Assembly: GCF_000421705.1 (NCBI RefSeq)
Contig: NZ_ATXN01000006.1
Coordinates: forward strand, 1 to 64,000
Length of the DNA: 64,000 nt
DNA from: Brevundimonas naejangsanensis DSM 23858
GTDB taxonomy: Bacteria > Pseudomonadota > Alphaproteobacteria > Caulobacterales > Caulobacteraceae
Reading direction: 5' to 3'
Shown here: positions 18,731-28,605 of the stretch, piece after piece
How the letters are laid out: the number at the start of each line of letters is the position of its first letter
How positions within the stretch are numbered: the first letter of the stretch is position 1
Notes under the pieces: generated by a model
What the model was told of the DNA's origin: nothing
Database searches by the model: none
The model's input: only the letters and a program-made list of their open reading frames with translations
Program-made: the position numbers and the translations under genes

Positions 18731-20274
18731 AGGCGATCTCCTTGATAGTCACCCAGCATAATCAGACGCTTCGGAAATTTTAGGTAAAAAGTCGAGCCTT
18801 CGCCCAGTTCGGATTCGACGTCGATCACGCCGCCCATCCGGCGAACGATGTTGCGTACGAACGCCAGTCCCAGGCCTTCGCCCGGCGTGTCCTGCTTGCC
18901 CGAGCGCCGGAACAGCTCGAATATCCGTTCATGATCCCGAGGCGAGACGCCCCGGCCGTTATCTCGCACAGCATAAGAGACCCAGCCGTCCGGCTCCTGC
19001 CGGCCGCTGACCTCGATATGGATCGGTCGGCCCGGCTGCTGATACTTGACGGCGTTGTCGATCAGATTGCTGAAGACCTGCTCGATCGACAGACGGTCGT
19101 TCTCCATCGCAGGCAGGTCGCTGATCGTGATCTCGCCGCCCGTTTCGGCGACCTGATGGCTGACGGTGTCAGCGATGGCGCGGACCATGGCCGTCATATC
19201 GAGCGTCTCGGGCTGAAGGGCGCGGCGCCCCTCGCGCGACAGGCGCAGGATGGCGTTGATCAGCCGGTCCATCTTGGCCGTCGAGGTGCGGATAAAGCCT
19301 ACCGCTTCGGGCGCGTCCTCGCGCACTGAACGCAGCGCCTCAGCGTCCACAAGCTCCGGGTGGGTCGCCTCCAGCGAGGTCAGCTGCTGTTCCAGAGCCT
19401 TGCTGACCTGCTCCAGCTCGGACGTGTAGCCCATGACATTGACAAGGGGCGCGCGCAGATCGTGGCTGACGATATAGGCGAACCGCTGGATTTCCTCATT
19501 GGCGCGGGTCAGCTCGGCGGTGCGGTCACGGACCTCGTTTTCAAGCCCGGCGTTGACGCGGTCGAGTTCGAAATGCGCCTCCTCGATCTCGGCCACATAG
19601 CGTCGCACCATCCAGACGCTGATGCCCGCCAGGATCAGCACCAGAACCGCCGCGAGGGCGTTGACTGCGACCGTGACCGTTTGCGCCCGCTCGGACTGAC
19701 GCGTCCTTTCCGTCAAACGCTGCGCCTCGACCGCATCCACTGCAGACAGCTCGACGCGGATCTGGTCCATCAGAAACTTGCCGCGACCGTTACGGATCAA
19801 GGACACCGCTTCGCCGATGCGCCCCGTTCGCGTCAGCTCGATCGTGTCCGCCATCAGTTTCAGACGCTCGCGATAGAGCCCCTTCACCTTGGCCACCCGG
19901 CGGGCCTGATCCTGGTCGCCGACCGCCAGTTGCTCCATCCGCTCGACCACGCCCGGCAGCTTGGCCACGGCGTTCTCGTGCAGCCCCAGATATTCGGTCC
20001 GAGCCGTCAGCATGAAGCCTCTCTGACCCGTCTCGGCCTCGGTCAGCAGCATCAGCATGTCCTTGGCCGCCAGACGCACCTGCTGGCTGTGGTCGACCGT
20101 ATCGTTATAGGTCGCCGTCCGCTGGATCATGACGAAGGTCGCGGCGTTCACCGCCATCAGCAACAGGATGGCCAGCGCCAGAAGCGCGATGATGGAGCGA
20201 CTGAGGGTCGGGGTGCGCAGGAAGGTTCCGAAGGTGCGCAGGGCCGGCCGAATGCGTTTCATGGCCGGAACCAT
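18727..20274 (-). CDS. CHASE3-domain sensor histidine kinase
   Basis: A 515-residue inner-membrane kinase. Transmembrane helices lie at about residues 28-50 and 200-223 and enclose a periplasmic CHASE3 domain (MLLTEAETGQRGFMLTARTE). A coiled linker (about 226-262) leads to the HisKA domain with His271 in IVSHDLRAPL, then an ATPase domain with SNLIDNAVKYQ, DNGRGVS and GEGLGLAFV. The ligand is unknown. First gene of a three-gene signalling operon with a 4-base overlap. ATG at 20262 is an alternative start. Confidence 0.92.
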   Translation of the reverse strand: MVPAMKRIRPALRTFGTFLRTPTLSRSIIALLALAILLLMAVNAATFVMIQRTATYNDTVDHSQQVRLAAKDMLMLLTEAETGQRGFMLTARTEYLGLHENAVAKLPGVVERMEQLAVGDQDQARRVAKVKGLYRERLKLMADTIELTRTGRIGEAVSLIRNGRGKFLMDQIRVELSAVDAVEAQRLTERTRQSERAQTVTVAVNALAAVLVLILAGISVWMVRRYVAEIEEAHFELDRVNAGLENEVRDRTAELTRANEEIQRFAYIVSHDLRAPLVNVMGYTSELEQVSKALEQQLTSLEATHPELVDAEALRSVREDAPEAVGFIRTSTAKMDRLINAILRLSREGRRALQPETLDMTAMVRAIADTVSHQVAETGGEITISDLPAMENDRLSIEQVFSNLIDNAVKYQQPGRPIHIEVSGRQEPDGWVSYAVRDNGRGVSPRDHERIFELFRRSGKQDTPGEGLGLAFVRNIVRRMGGVIDVESELGEGSTFYLKFPKRLIMLGDYQGDRL

Positions 20275-20317
20275 ATTCGCCGCCTGCGCGGTGTCCAGCG
20301 ATTAACCGTGAAGTCGC

Positions 20318-22417
20318 CTAAACCGAGCCGACGGTGCGCAGGCGGGCCTTGGGGTGAATCTCATTCTGGCTCATCACCACCGTCTGACCGCGGAAGCGCT
20401 CGATGATGGAGCGGACGTAGGGGCGCACCTGCGGCCCGGTCAGGAGGACCGGGTTCTCGCCCGTCATGGCCGCGCGCTCGAACACGTCGCGCACGGTGCG
20501 GATGAAGTCCTGAAGTTTGCTGGGCGCCATCGCCAGCTGCTTGTCTTCGCCGGGACCGACCAGACTGTCGGCGAAGGCCTGCTCCCACTCGGGCGACAGG
20601 GTGACGATGGGCAGGGCGCCGTCGTCGGCCTTGTGCTGCCAGCACAGCTGACGCGCCAGACGGCTGCGGACGTGCTCGACCAGGGTGGAGACGCTGGTGG
20701 TGTGCGGCGCGGCCTCGGCCAGGCCTTCAAGAATGGCGGGCAGGTCGCGGATCGACACCTTCTCGCGCAGCAAGGACTGCAAGACGCGCTGAAGCGTCGT
20801 CACGGTGACGACCGAGGGGATCAGCTCCTCGACCAGCTTCTGCTCCTCGCCCTTCAGCTCCTTCAGCAGCTTCTGCACCTCGGCGTAGGACAGCAGCTCG
20901 GCCATGTTCTCCTTGAGGATTTCGGTCAGGTGCGTGGTCAGCACTGTCGAGGGGTCGACGATGGTGTAGCCGCGGAAGGTCGCCTCCTCGCGCAGGGACT
21001 CGTCGATCCAGGTGGCGGGAAGGCCGAAGGCGGGTTCGCGCGTGTGTTCGCCGGGCAGTTCGACCTGACGTCCCGCAGGGTCCATCGCCATCAGGGAGGA
21101 CAGACGCACCTCGCCCGATCCGGCGTCCATCTCCTTGATGCGGATGGCGTAGCCCTGATTGGGCAGGCGCATGTTGTCGAGGATGCGCACGCTGGGCATG
21201 ACGAAGCCGTATTCCTGGGCCAGCGATCGGCGCAGGGCGCGGATTTGGTCCGTCAGGCGCCGCCCCTCCAGATCGTTGATCAGAGCCAGCAGGGCGTAGC
21301 CCAGTTCGATCTTCACCTCGTCGATGGTCAGGGCGGTGGAGATCGGCTCCTCGACATCCTCCCGTGGTTTGAGGTCCACCGGCTCGGCGGGCGGAGGCTT
21401 CAACCGGTCGCGGCCGAGTTTCCACGCCATGAAGCCCGTCGCCAGCGCCAGTCCCGCGAACGGCAGCAGCGGCATCCCCGGGATCAGGCCGATCAGGCCC
21501 GCCGTGCCGGACACCACCCCCAGCGACACCGGGTTGGTCGCCAGTTGGGCCGCGAAGGCCTTGTCGGCCGAACCCTCGACCCCGGCCTTGGTCACGAGGA
21601 AACCCGCCGCGACCGAAACGATAATGGCCGGAATCTGCGTCACCAGACCGTCGCCGACCGTCAGCTGCACATAGGTGTTGGCGGCCTCCATGGCCGGCAT
21701 GCCGTGCTGCAGCACCCCGATCAGCAGGCCGCCGATGACGTTGATGAAGGTGATGATCAGGCCCGCGACCGCATCGCCGCGCACGAACTTCGAGGCGCCG
21801 TCCATGGCGCCGAAGAAGGTGGATTCCTGCTCCAGCTCCTTGCGACGCAGCTTGGCCTGTTCCTCATTGATCAGGCCGGACGACAGGTCGGCGTCGATGG
21901 CCATCTGCTTGCCCGGCATGGAGTCCAGGGTGAAGCGGGCCGAGACCTCGGCGATGCGGGTCGCGCCCTTGGTGATGACGACGAAGTTCACCACCAGCAG
22001 GATGGCGAAGATGATCACCCCGATGATGAAGTTGCCCCCCATCATCAGTTCGCCGAAGGCCTGGATGATCTTGCCCGCGCTGTCGTGGCCTTCCTGGCCG
22101 TTGCTGAGGATCAGCCGCGTCGAGGCCAGATTCAGCCCCAGGCGGTAAAGGGTCGAGACCAGCAGCACGGTCGGGAAGATGGCGAAGTCCAGCGGCCGCT
22201 TCATCATCACGGCCGTCATCAGGATCAGCACGCTCGAGACAAGCGAAATCGCCAGCAGCAGATCCAGAAGCATCTTCGGGACCGGCAGGATCAGCAGCAT
22301 GATGACGCCGATGACGCCGACCGCCATGCCGACTTCGCCACGCAACAGCCAGCCCATCGCATCACGCCCCGTGGGGCGCGCCATGCCGTCCTTCATCAGG
22401 AACGGCGCGTCAGCCAT
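20318..22417 (-). CDS. flhA: Flagellar export gate protein FlhA
   Basis: A 699-residue inner-membrane protein forming the nonameric gate of the flagellar type III exporter. About eight transmembrane helices occupy residues 25-320. The highly conserved FHIPEP-family core appears as FPTVLLVSTLYRLGLNLAST (about 80-99) and MPGKQMAIDADLSSGLINE. The cytoplasmic domain, which binds chaperone-substrate complexes, fills the rest. It is the last gene of the fliF-type operon, 56 bases after the beta-lactamase gene. No clear ribosome site precedes the ATG. Confidence 0.96.
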   Translation of the reverse strand: MADAPFLMKDGMARPTGRDAMGWLLRGEVGMAVGVIGVIMLLILPVPKMLLDLLLAISLVSSVLILMTAVMMKRPLDFAIFPTVLLVSTLYRLGLNLASTRLILSNGQEGHDSAGKIIQAFGELMMGGNFIIGVIIFAILLVVNFVVITKGATRIAEVSARFTLDSMPGKQMAIDADLSSGLINEEQAKLRRKELEQESTFFGAMDGASKFVRGDAVAGLIITFINVIGGLLIGVLQHGMPAMEAANTYVQLTVGDGLVTQIPAIIVSVAAGFLVTKAGVEGSADKAFAAQLATNPVSLGVVSGTAGLIGLIPGMPLLPFAGLALATGFMAWKLGRDRLKPPPAEPVDLKPREDVEEPISTALTIDEVKIELGYALLALINDLEGRRLTDQIRALRRSLAQEYGFVMPSVRILDNMRLPNQGYAIRIKEMDAGSGEVRLSSLMAMDPAGRQVELPGEHTREPAFGLPATWIDESLREEATFRGYTIVDPSTVLTTHLTEILKENMAELLSYAEVQKLLKELKGEEQKLVEELIPSVVTVTTLQRVLQSLLREKVSIRDLPAILEGLAEAAPHTTSVSTLVEHVRSRLARQLCWQHKADDGALPIVTLSPEWEQAFADSLVGPGEDKQLAMAPSKLQDFIRTVRDVFERAAMTGENPVLLTGPQVRPYVRSIIERFRGQTVVMSQNEIHPKARLRTVGSV

Positions 22418-22473
22418 GACGACGTGCGAAGGTCATGTCGCCTGATGACAGGATTCGCCAGATCTCATCCATG

Positions 22474-23373
22474 TCAGCCATGCCCCAGCGCCTTGAGCGC
22501 CTGCCGCGTCGCATCGGCGACCACCGCCTCGCGCTGGGCGTCGGTCGAATCCTTCGTGGCGTGGAAATAGACGGCGATGGCGATGGGCTCGCCGTCGGTC
22601 GGATACAGCACGCCGATGTCATTCACCGGACCGTCGCCGCCCGTGCCGGTCTTGTGCGCGACGGTCCAGCCGGAAGGAACGCCCGCCTTCAGGCGCGCCT
22701 GCCCCGTCGGCGACGCCACCATCCATTCCAGAAGCAACCGCTTGAAAGCCGACTCGAGCGGCGAGTCCTCCGACAGGATCAGCCGCTCGATATTGCGGGC
22801 CGACTGCGCAGGCTGGATGGTGTCCTTGTCGCCGTCCGCCCGGTTCAGTTCAGGCTCCAACCGATCCACGCGGGTCGTCTCATCGCCGATGCCGCGATAG
22901 AAGGCGCGCAAGGGCTCCAGCCCGCCCATTTCGCGGATCAGGATGTTGGCGGCGGGGTTGTCGCTGACTTCGACAGCGCCCTTCATCAGTTGCTCGATGG
23001 TCAGGGTCGAACCGACGGCCGGCTCCGTCACCGGGGCGTGGCTGATCATGTCGGCCTGCGTCACCGGGATCGCCCGGTCCAGCCGCTCCTGCCCCGCCTG
23101 AACGCGCAACAGGGTGGCGGCGGCCAGATACATCTTGAAGGTCGAGCAATAGACAAACCGCTCGTCGCCGCGCCAGTCGGCGCGCTTGCCTTCGGTCAGG
23201 ACCGAGACGCCCAGACGGCCGCCGTGGCGGGCTTCCAGCGCCGACAGGTCGAGATCGAGAACGACGGGCTTGGCCGTCGCAGGCTCTGTCGCTCGCGCAC
23301 AGGCACCCAAGGCCGTGCCCCCAAGCGTCAGGGCGCCCGCGCCGATCAGCAGGGTGCGACGGTCGGCGCGCAC
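22474..23373 (-). CDS. Class A serine beta-lactamase, lipoprotein-type
   Basis: A 299-residue enzyme of Ambler class A. All catalytic motifs are present: the nucleophile in CSTFK (Ser77, Lys80), SDN (137-139), the omega-loop EPELN (Glu173) and KTG (241-243). Cys76 precedes the nucleophile, corresponding to Ambler Cys69, but no partner Cys is seen near the KTG strand. The N-terminus combines a twin-Arg (DRRTLLIGA) with a lipobox (ALGAC, Cys25), suggesting a lipid-anchored periplasmic enzyme. The start is GTG, 4 bases past the flbD stop, in the middle of a flagellar operon. Substrate range cannot be read from sequence. Confidence 0.93.
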   Translation of the reverse strand: MRADRRTLLIGAGALTLGGTALGACARATEPATAKPVVLDLDLSALEARHGGRLGVSVLTEGKRADWRGDERFVYCSTFKMYLAAATLLRVQAGQERLDRAIPVTQADMISHAPVTEPAVGSTLTIEQLMKGAVEVSDNPAANILIREMGGLEPLRAFYRGIGDETTRVDRLEPELNRADGDKDTIQPAQSARNIERLILSEDSPLESAFKRLLLEWMVASPTGQARLKAGVPSGWTVAHKTGTGGDGPVNDIGVLYPTDGEPIAIAVYFHATKDSTDAQREAVVADATRQALKALGHG

Positions 23374-23377
23374 CGGA

Positions 23378-24787
23378 TCAGCCCGCCGCGCCGTAGGCGG
23401 CCGCCACGCCCGACTGGGGCGCCGGGATCGGCGTGCCCTGATCGGCGTATTCGTTCAGCTTGTTGCGCAGGGTGCGGATGGAGATGCCCAGGATCGTCGC
23501 CGCATGGGTGCGGTTGCCCAGGCAGTGGCTGAGCGTGTCCAGAATCAGCGTCTTCTCCATCTCGGCCACGGTCTGGCCGACAAAGCTGCGGGTCACGGCG
23601 TCGGCGGCCTGAGCCGCCTGACCGGCCACGCCGGCGTCATAGGTCGAGGCGGCGGGGGTGGAGGCTCCCTCCCCGCCCAGCAACGGGCGTCCGTCCGGCA
23701 GGCGGATGGCGTCGACGTCGATCTCGGACCCGGACGCCAACAACACCGCGCGGTGCATGGCGTTTTCCAGCTCGCGCACGTTGCCGGGCCAGCGGTGAGC
23801 GACCAGGGCGCGTCTGGCCTCAGGGCCGATGGCGCGCGGCGGCACGCCGTTGGCGGCGGCGTATTTCTTGACGAAGTGGTCGGCCAGCACGGCGATGTCG
23901 CCGGGGCGTTCGCGCAAAGACGGCAGGCGCAGGTTCACGACGTTCAGCCGGTACAGCAGGTCTTCGCGGAACGTCCCCTCGGCCACCGACTTGGCCAGGT
24001 CGCGGTTAGAGGTGGCGATGATGCGGATGTTGACGGGCACCGGCTTGGAGCCGCCGACGCGGTCGATCACCCGCTCCTGGATGGCGCGCAGCAGCTTGGC
24101 CTGAAGGCGGGCGTCCATCTCGGAGATTTCATCCAGCAGAAGCGTGCCGCCGTCGGCTTCCTCGAACTTGCCGATCCGGCGCGCCACGGCGCCGGTAAAG
24201 GCCCCCTTCTCGTGACCGAACAGCTCGGATTCCAGCAGGTTATCCGGGATGGCGGCGCAGTTGACGCTGATGAAGGCCTTGTCCGCACGGCGCGAGCTGC
24301 TGTGCAGATAGCGGGCCATCACCTCCTTGCCGACGCCGCTTTCGCCGGTGATCAGGATGGAGGCTTCCGAACGCGCAACCTGATCGGCCAGTTGGATGAC
24401 CGACTTCATCGCCGGATCAGCCGAGATCATCGGCCGCTCGTCATCCGCCACCGCCGACAGGACGGCGGCGATCAGGTCCGCCTCGGGCGGCAGGGGGATG
24501 AACTCCTTGGCCCCGGCGCGGATGGCGTCGGCCGCTTCCTTGGCGTCAGCGTCGACGCCGCAGGCCACGACCGGCACATGGATTCGCTCGGCGTCGTTGG
24601 CGGCGATCAGGGCCGCGATGTCGATGCGGTAGTCGACCATCAGCAGGTCCGCGCCCTGCCCCCGGCGCAGTTGCTCGGTCGCCTGATCGGCGCGCTCGAC
24701 GTGCTGGACCTTGGCGCCGTGCGCCATGGCCATCTTCACCGCCGTCGCCAGTTGGCCGCTTAAACGACCCACCACCAGAAGACGCAT
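23378..24787 (-). CDS. flbD: Sigma54-dependent flagellar regulator FlbD
   Basis: A 469-residue NtrC-type activator. It has an atypical receiver (residues 1-115), an AAA+ domain with Walker A GESGVGKE, the sigma54-contact loop GAFTGA and Walker B GGTLLLDE, and a Fis-type helix-turn-helix (NRTHAATILGISIRTLRNKL). In Caulobacter, FlbD activates late sigma54 flagellar genes through ftr sites and represses the fliF operon that contains it. The position after fliN in a fliF-fliG-flbE-fliN-flbD order supports the assignment. Confidence 0.94.
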   Translation of the reverse strand: MRLLVVGRLSGQLATAVKMAMAHGAKVQHVERADQATEQLRRGQGADLLMVDYRIDIAALIAANDAERIHVPVVACGVDADAKEAADAIRAGAKEFIPLPPEADLIAAVLSAVADDERPMISADPAMKSVIQLADQVARSEASILITGESGVGKEVMARYLHSSSRRADKAFISVNCAAIPDNLLESELFGHEKGAFTGAVARRIGKFEEADGGTLLLDEISEMDARLQAKLLRAIQERVIDRVGGSKPVPVNIRIIATSNRDLAKSVAEGTFREDLLYRLNVVNLRLPSLRERPGDIAVLADHFVKKYAAANGVPPRAIGPEARRALVAHRWPGNVRELENAMHRAVLLASGSEIDVDAIRLPDGRPLLGGEGASTPAASTYDAGVAGQAAQAADAVTRSFVGQTVAEMEKTLILDTLSHCLGNRTHAATILGISIRTLRNKLNEYADQGTPIPAPQSGVAAAYGAAG

Positions 24788-24828
24788 CGCCCTACTCCTT
24801 CAAATCCTGTCCGTGACGAGGCGGCCGA

Positions 24829-25161
24829 TCAGGCGCCCTTGTCCTCGGTCTTGATGATTTCCGTCATGGTCACGCCCAGACGATCCTCGACGACGACGAC
24901 CTCGCCGCGCGCCACCAGACGGTTGTTGACGAAGATGTCGATCGCCTCGCCGACCTTGCGGTCCAGCTCCAGCACCGAGCCCTTGTTCAGCTTCAGCAGC
25001 TGGGCGACCGACATGTGCGCCTTGCCCAATACGGCCGAGATGTTGACCGGCACGTCGAAGACAGGCGCCAGATCGACAGCGGACTTCTCGCCGCCGTCAT
25101 CGGCCAGATTCAAGGCGGTGGAATCGCCGAATTCCTCAAGCGAGAGATCGTCGGTGGCCAT
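24829..25161 (-). CDS. fliN: Flagellar motor switch protein FliN
   Basis: A 110-residue protein with the SpoA fold. FDVPVNISAVLGKAHMSVAQ and GSVLELDRKVGEAIDIFVNN, then VVEDRLGVTMTEI, are the classic FliN signature. It forms the lower C-ring with FliM and sets rotor switching. The acidic N-terminal extension (about 35 residues) is normal. Its ATG shares a base with the flbE stop. Confidence 0.96.
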   Translation of the reverse strand: MATDDLSLEEFGDSTALNLADDGGEKSAVDLAPVFDVPVNISAVLGKAHMSVAQLLKLNKGSVLELDRKVGEAIDIFVNNRLVARGEVVVVEDRLGVTMTEIIKTEDKGA

Positions 25162-25835
25162 CAGAAGCCCCTCCTGTCATGGGCGCCGCCTTCAAGGGGC
25201 GGCTCAGCGTGGCCGGCTTCGGCGGCCAATGCGGCGTTGAGCGCCGCAACGACGCGCGCTTCAGCTTCGGCCGGGTCGAACTCGGCGCGCCCGTCAGCCC
25301 ATTCCAGGGCGAAGGCGGCGGCGGGCAGATGCGGTTCGTCGCGGAACACCACCAGCCCTGAAAAACCCGCCTGAGCGCACAAAGCCTCGATCTGAGCGCG
25401 GCCGTCCTCGTCCAGCCCCGAGGCGCGGACGACAAGGCGCGGCGTGGCGTCCATCTCCTGCCCCAGAGACTCGATGGCGGCCTCCAGCGGACGATGCGGG
25501 AAGCGTTCGAAGGCGGCCGAACCGATCACACGCGCGGCGGCCAGCGCCAGTTCGGCGGACTCGCGGCGGTGCGCCTCGGCCACGCCGCGCAGGGCAGTCG
25601 CCGCCTGGGACACCGTCTGCGCCACGATGGACAGGGCGTCGGCGCGCAGGGCCTCGACCTCGTTCAACGCCTGCTGGCGGGCCTCCAGCCGCGCCTGTGC
25701 CACCAGGGCGTCGACCTCGGCGGGGGCGAAGGACCGCTTGGTCGGCTGCCAGGTCGAGGCGCGCAGCACGGCGCCGTCAGCCCCGAACTCGGTGTCGAAG
25801 GCGAAGGGGACGGCGTTGGAAGGCAGGGCGGTCAT
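25161..25835 (-). CDS. flbE: FliH-like flagellar export regulator FlbE
   Basis: A 224-residue protein. Position between fliG and fliN and a long Ala/Glu-rich helical middle (about residues 40-110) fit FlbE/FliH, which holds the export ATPase FliI at the C-ring. The sequence is poorly conserved across bacteria, so the call rests largely on synteny. The N-terminus is short and polar, with FDTEFG near residue 14. It is 1 base from the fliG stop and overlaps fliN by 1 base. Confidence 0.85.
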   Translation of the reverse strand: MTALPSNAVPFAFDTEFGADGAVLRASTWQPTKRSFAPAEVDALVAQARLEARQQALNEVEALRADALSIVAQTVSQAATALRGVAEAHRRESAELALAAARVIGSAAFERFPHRPLEAAIESLGQEMDATPRLVVRASGLDEDGRAQIEALCAQAGFSGLVVFRDEPHLPAAAFALEWADGRAEFDPAEAEARVVAALNAALAAEAGHAEPPLEGGAHDRRGF

Positions 25836-25836
25836 G

Positions 25837-26874
25837 TCAGTAGATCAACTCGTCGTCGCCGCCCTGACCGGCCAGCATGATGTCGCCGCGCGCCGCCAGA
25901 TCCTTGGCCACCTGGACCATGGCCATCTGGGCGTTATCGACGTCCTTGAGGCGGACAGGCCCCATCGAATCCATGTCCTCGCGCATGATCTTCGAGGCGC
26001 GCTCGGACATGTTGGAGAAGAACATTTCACGCAGGGAATCCGAGGCGCCCTTCAGCGCCAGCCCCAGTTGGTCCTTCTCGACCGAGCGCAGCAGGGTCTG
26101 CACCCCGCCCGGATCAAGGCGCGACAGGTCCTCGAACACGAACATCAGGGCGCGGATACGCTCGGCCGCGTCGCGGTTGCGTTCCTCCAGCGCGCCGATG
26201 AAGCGGGCCTCGGTCTGGCGGTCGAAGCTGTTGAAAATGTCGGCCATCAGTTCATGGCTGTCGCGCTTGGACGTGCGCGCCAGATTGGACATGAACTCGC
26301 TGCGCAGGGTCTGTTCGATCTTGTCGAGGATGTCGCGCTGCACCGGCTCCATGCGCAGCATCCGCTGGACGCATTCCAGGGCGAAGTCCTCGGGCAGGGC
26401 CGTCAGCACGCGCGAGGCGTGGTCCGGCTTGATCTTGGACAGGACCACCGCGACCGTCTGCGGGTATTCGTTCTTCAGATAGTTGGCGAGCACGGCCTCG
26501 TTCACATTGCCGAGCTTGTCCCACATGGTGCGGCCGGCGGGACCGCGGATCTCCTCCATCAGGGCCTCGACCCGGTCGGAAGGCATGAAGGAGGCCAGCA
26601 GACGCTGCGTCTGCTCGTAGGAGCCCATCAGCGAGCCCGAGCCGCCGATGCCAGAGACGAACTCGACCAGCACCTCTTCGACCACGGCGGCGGTGACGCT
26701 GCCCAGCCCCGCCATGGCCTGGGAGACCTCCTTAATCTCCTCATCGTCGAGTTGCTGCCACAGGGCCGTATGCTCTTCGCCCAGAGACAGAAGAACGACG
26801 GCCGCCTTTTCAGGCCCCGTCAGCTTCTTGGCGTCGTCGACCGCCGCGCCTTTTGAAACCAGCCGCGCCGCCAT
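25837..26874 (-). CDS. fliG: Flagellar motor switch protein FliG
   Basis: A 345-residue C-ring protein that couples stator torque to the rotor. The N-terminal domain ([20 protein letters not shown]) binds FliF, the middle has the EHPQ-like motif replaced by [16 protein letters not shown], and the C-terminal torque helix is in [20 protein letters not shown] with charged residues intact. The start shares a base with the fliF stop, so the two are coupled. Confidence 0.97.
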   Translation of the reverse strand: MAARLVSKGAAVDDAKKLTGPEKAAVVLLSLGEEHTALWQQLDDEEIKEVSQAMAGLGSVTAAVVEEVLVEFVSGIGGSGSLMGSYEQTQRLLASFMPSDRVEALMEEIRGPAGRTMWDKLGNVNEAVLANYLKNEYPQTVAVVLSKIKPDHASRVLTALPEDFALECVQRMLRMEPVQRDILDKIEQTLRSEFMSNLARTSKRDSHELMADIFNSFDRQTEARFIGALEERNRDAAERIRALMFVFEDLSRLDPGGVQTLLRSVEKDQLGLALKGASDSLREMFFSNMSERASKIMREDMDSMGPVRLKDVDNAQMAMVQVAKDLAARGDIMLAGQGGDDELIY

Positions 26875-28532
26875 CAGGTTTCATGCATCCAGGCGCGCAG
26901 GATCGCCGTGGATTCCTCTGGGTGGCTGTCGACGAAATCGGCGACCTTCTTGATGGACGAGGCCTTCACCTGACCCTCGATGCGGGCGATGTCGATGCGT
27001 TGCTCCATGTCGCTGGGACCGGCCAGCATGGGCGCGCCGCCCGGCAGGGTTCCGCCGACGAGCTGGGTGTCCAACGCCGTGACGGGAATGCCGCCGGCGC
27101 CGGCCAGGGCGGGCACGCCCGCACGCCCGTGACCCGATGCGGTCTTCAGCAGCGGACGCAGGACGAAGAAGATCAGCAGCAGGCCGGTGACCAGCAGGAC
27201 CAGCAGTTCGACCCCGCGCATGATGTCGTTCTTGTCGAAGGCGAACAGCGACGACCCCTGTTCCTCGCCCGGCGCGGCGGAGGGTTCGCGGTTGAAGCGG
27301 ACGTTGACGACTTCCAGCTTGTCGCCCCGCGCCTCGTCGATGCCGACGGCGGCGGCGACCAGGGCCTTGATCTGCTGAACTTCCTCGGCGGTGCGGGCGG
27401 CGTAGGTCGGCTCGCCCTTGCCGTCGGCGGCGGGAGTGTATTTGCCGTCGACCGCGACCGAGACGGACAGTTTCTTGACCTCGCCCGGCTCCTTCACCGT
27501 CGTGGTGGTGGTGTTGGAGATTTCGTAGTTGGTCGTCTCGGTATTCTCGGCGCGGGTCGAGCCGATCGGGTTGGCGACCGGAGCGTCGTCGCCGGGAATG
27601 TTGGCGGTAGCGGTCGCGCCATCGCCCTGACCGGTCGTTTCCTGCGACTGGCTGCCGTTCGTCGAGGTCGAGCGGACGACCTGACCGTCAGGGTCGAACT
27701 TCTGCTCCTGAGTGGTCGAGCGGCTGTGGTCGATGTCCGCCGTGACCTGAACGCGCGCGGCCCCGGCGCCGACGACGCCTTCGACGATGTCCTTGATGCG
27801 GGCCTGCATCTGCGCCTCGGTCGAGGCCTTGGCGGCGTCGGCGGTGGCGGAGGTGAAGCCGGTCTCTTCGGAGCCCGCAGCCAGGGTGCGGTTGGCCTGA
27901 TCCGTCACCGTGACCTTGTCCGGCTTCAGATTGGGCACGGACGACGCCACGACGTTGCGGATGGCGCGCACCTGATCGGTCGTCAGGTCGCGGCCCGACA
28001 GACCCACGACCACAGCGGCGGTCGGATCGATGGCGGCCGCCTGGAACATCTCGCGCCGGGGCATGGTGATGTGGACGCGGGCCGAGGCGATGCCGCGCAT
28101 CGACATGATGGTGCGCGCCAGTTCGCCCTGAAGCGCGCGCTGTTCGTTCAGGTTCTGCTGGAACTCGGTCTGGCCCAGCACCGACTGATTGTCGAAGAGT
28201 TCGTAGCCGACGCTGCCCGAGGTCACGAGCCCCTTGCCCGCCAGCATCAGACGCGCCGTGCCGACTTCGTCGCGGCTGACGAAGAGGGTCGAGCCGTCGC
28301 CCTTGGAGGAATATTTGATGCCCGCCTGGCTCAGGGCGGCGCTGATCTCTGAGGCTTCGCGCAGGTCGAGGTTGGAATAGAGCAAGGCGTCCGGCGCCTG
28401 CCCCACGCGCAGCATGACGGCGACCAGCACAGCGGCCACGCCTGCGGCCACGCCGAGGATCGCGGCCAGGCGTCCGATACCGAACTTCTTCAAAGCTTCC
28501 GTGAAGCCGCCCACGCGCAACCGCCCCTGCAC
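26874..28532 (-). CDS. fliF: Flagellar MS-ring protein FliF
   Basis: A 552-residue inner-membrane protein that forms the MS-ring. Transmembrane helices lie at about residues 23-43 and 445-465 and flank a large periplasmic ring-building region ([20 protein letters not shown] is typical). The C-terminal tail ([20 protein letters not shown]) is the FliG-binding segment. First gene of the flagellar operon. The start is a GTG; a second GTG at 28514 has an AGGGG nine bases upstream and may be the real one, shortening the protein by 6 residues. Confidence 0.95.
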   Translation of the reverse strand: MQGRLRVGGFTEALKKFGIGRLAAILGVAAGVAAVLVAVMLRVGQAPDALLYSNLDLREASEISAALSQAGIKYSSKGDGSTLFVSRDEVGTARLMLAGKGLVTSGSVGYELFDNQSVLGQTEFQQNLNEQRALQGELARTIMSMRGIASARVHITMPRREMFQAAAIDPTAAVVVGLSGRDLTTDQVRAIRNVVASSVPNLKPDKVTVTDQANRTLAAGSEETGFTSATADAAKASTEAQMQARIKDIVEGVVGAGAARVQVTADIDHSRSTTQEQKFDPDGQVVRSTSTNGSQSQETTGQGDGATATANIPGDDAPVANPIGSTRAENTETTNYEISNTTTTTVKEPGEVKKLSVSVAVDGKYTPAADGKGEPTYAARTAEEVQQIKALVAAAVGIDEARGDKLEVVNVRFNREPSAAPGEEQGSSLFAFDKNDIMRGVELLVLLVTGLLLIFFVLRPLLKTASGHGRAGVPALAGAGGIPVTALDTQLVGGTLPGGAPMLAGPSDMEQRIDIARIEGQVKASSIKKVADFVDSHPEESTAILRAWMHET

Positions 28533-28590
28533 ACGCGGGACGAACCGAACCCGCTAGGCAGAAACTGCCGCCTGGATGGTAAATGCGGCG

Positions 28591-28605
28591 TTAAGAGGCG
28601 TTAAA
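28591..28605 (-). promoter_or_regulatory. CtrA-like site upstream of fliF
   Basis: TTAA-N7-TAAA on the plus strand, read as TTTA-N7-TTAAC on the minus strand, lies about 60-75 bases upstream of the fliF start. CtrA recognises TTAA-N7-TTAA, and the fliF operon of Caulobacter is an early CtrA-controlled flagellar operon. One half-site is imperfect, so this is a candidate only. Confidence 0.4.

Noticed and set aside
22410..22486. Short frame (about 23 codons) between the beta-lactamase and flhA
   Set aside because: Too short, overlaps the flhA start, and has no ribosome site or recognisable product.
20354..22570. A 738-codon plus-strand frame opposite flhA
   Set aside because: It is exactly antisense to flhA and rich in His, Gln, Asp and Arg without any domain; flhA is unmistakable.
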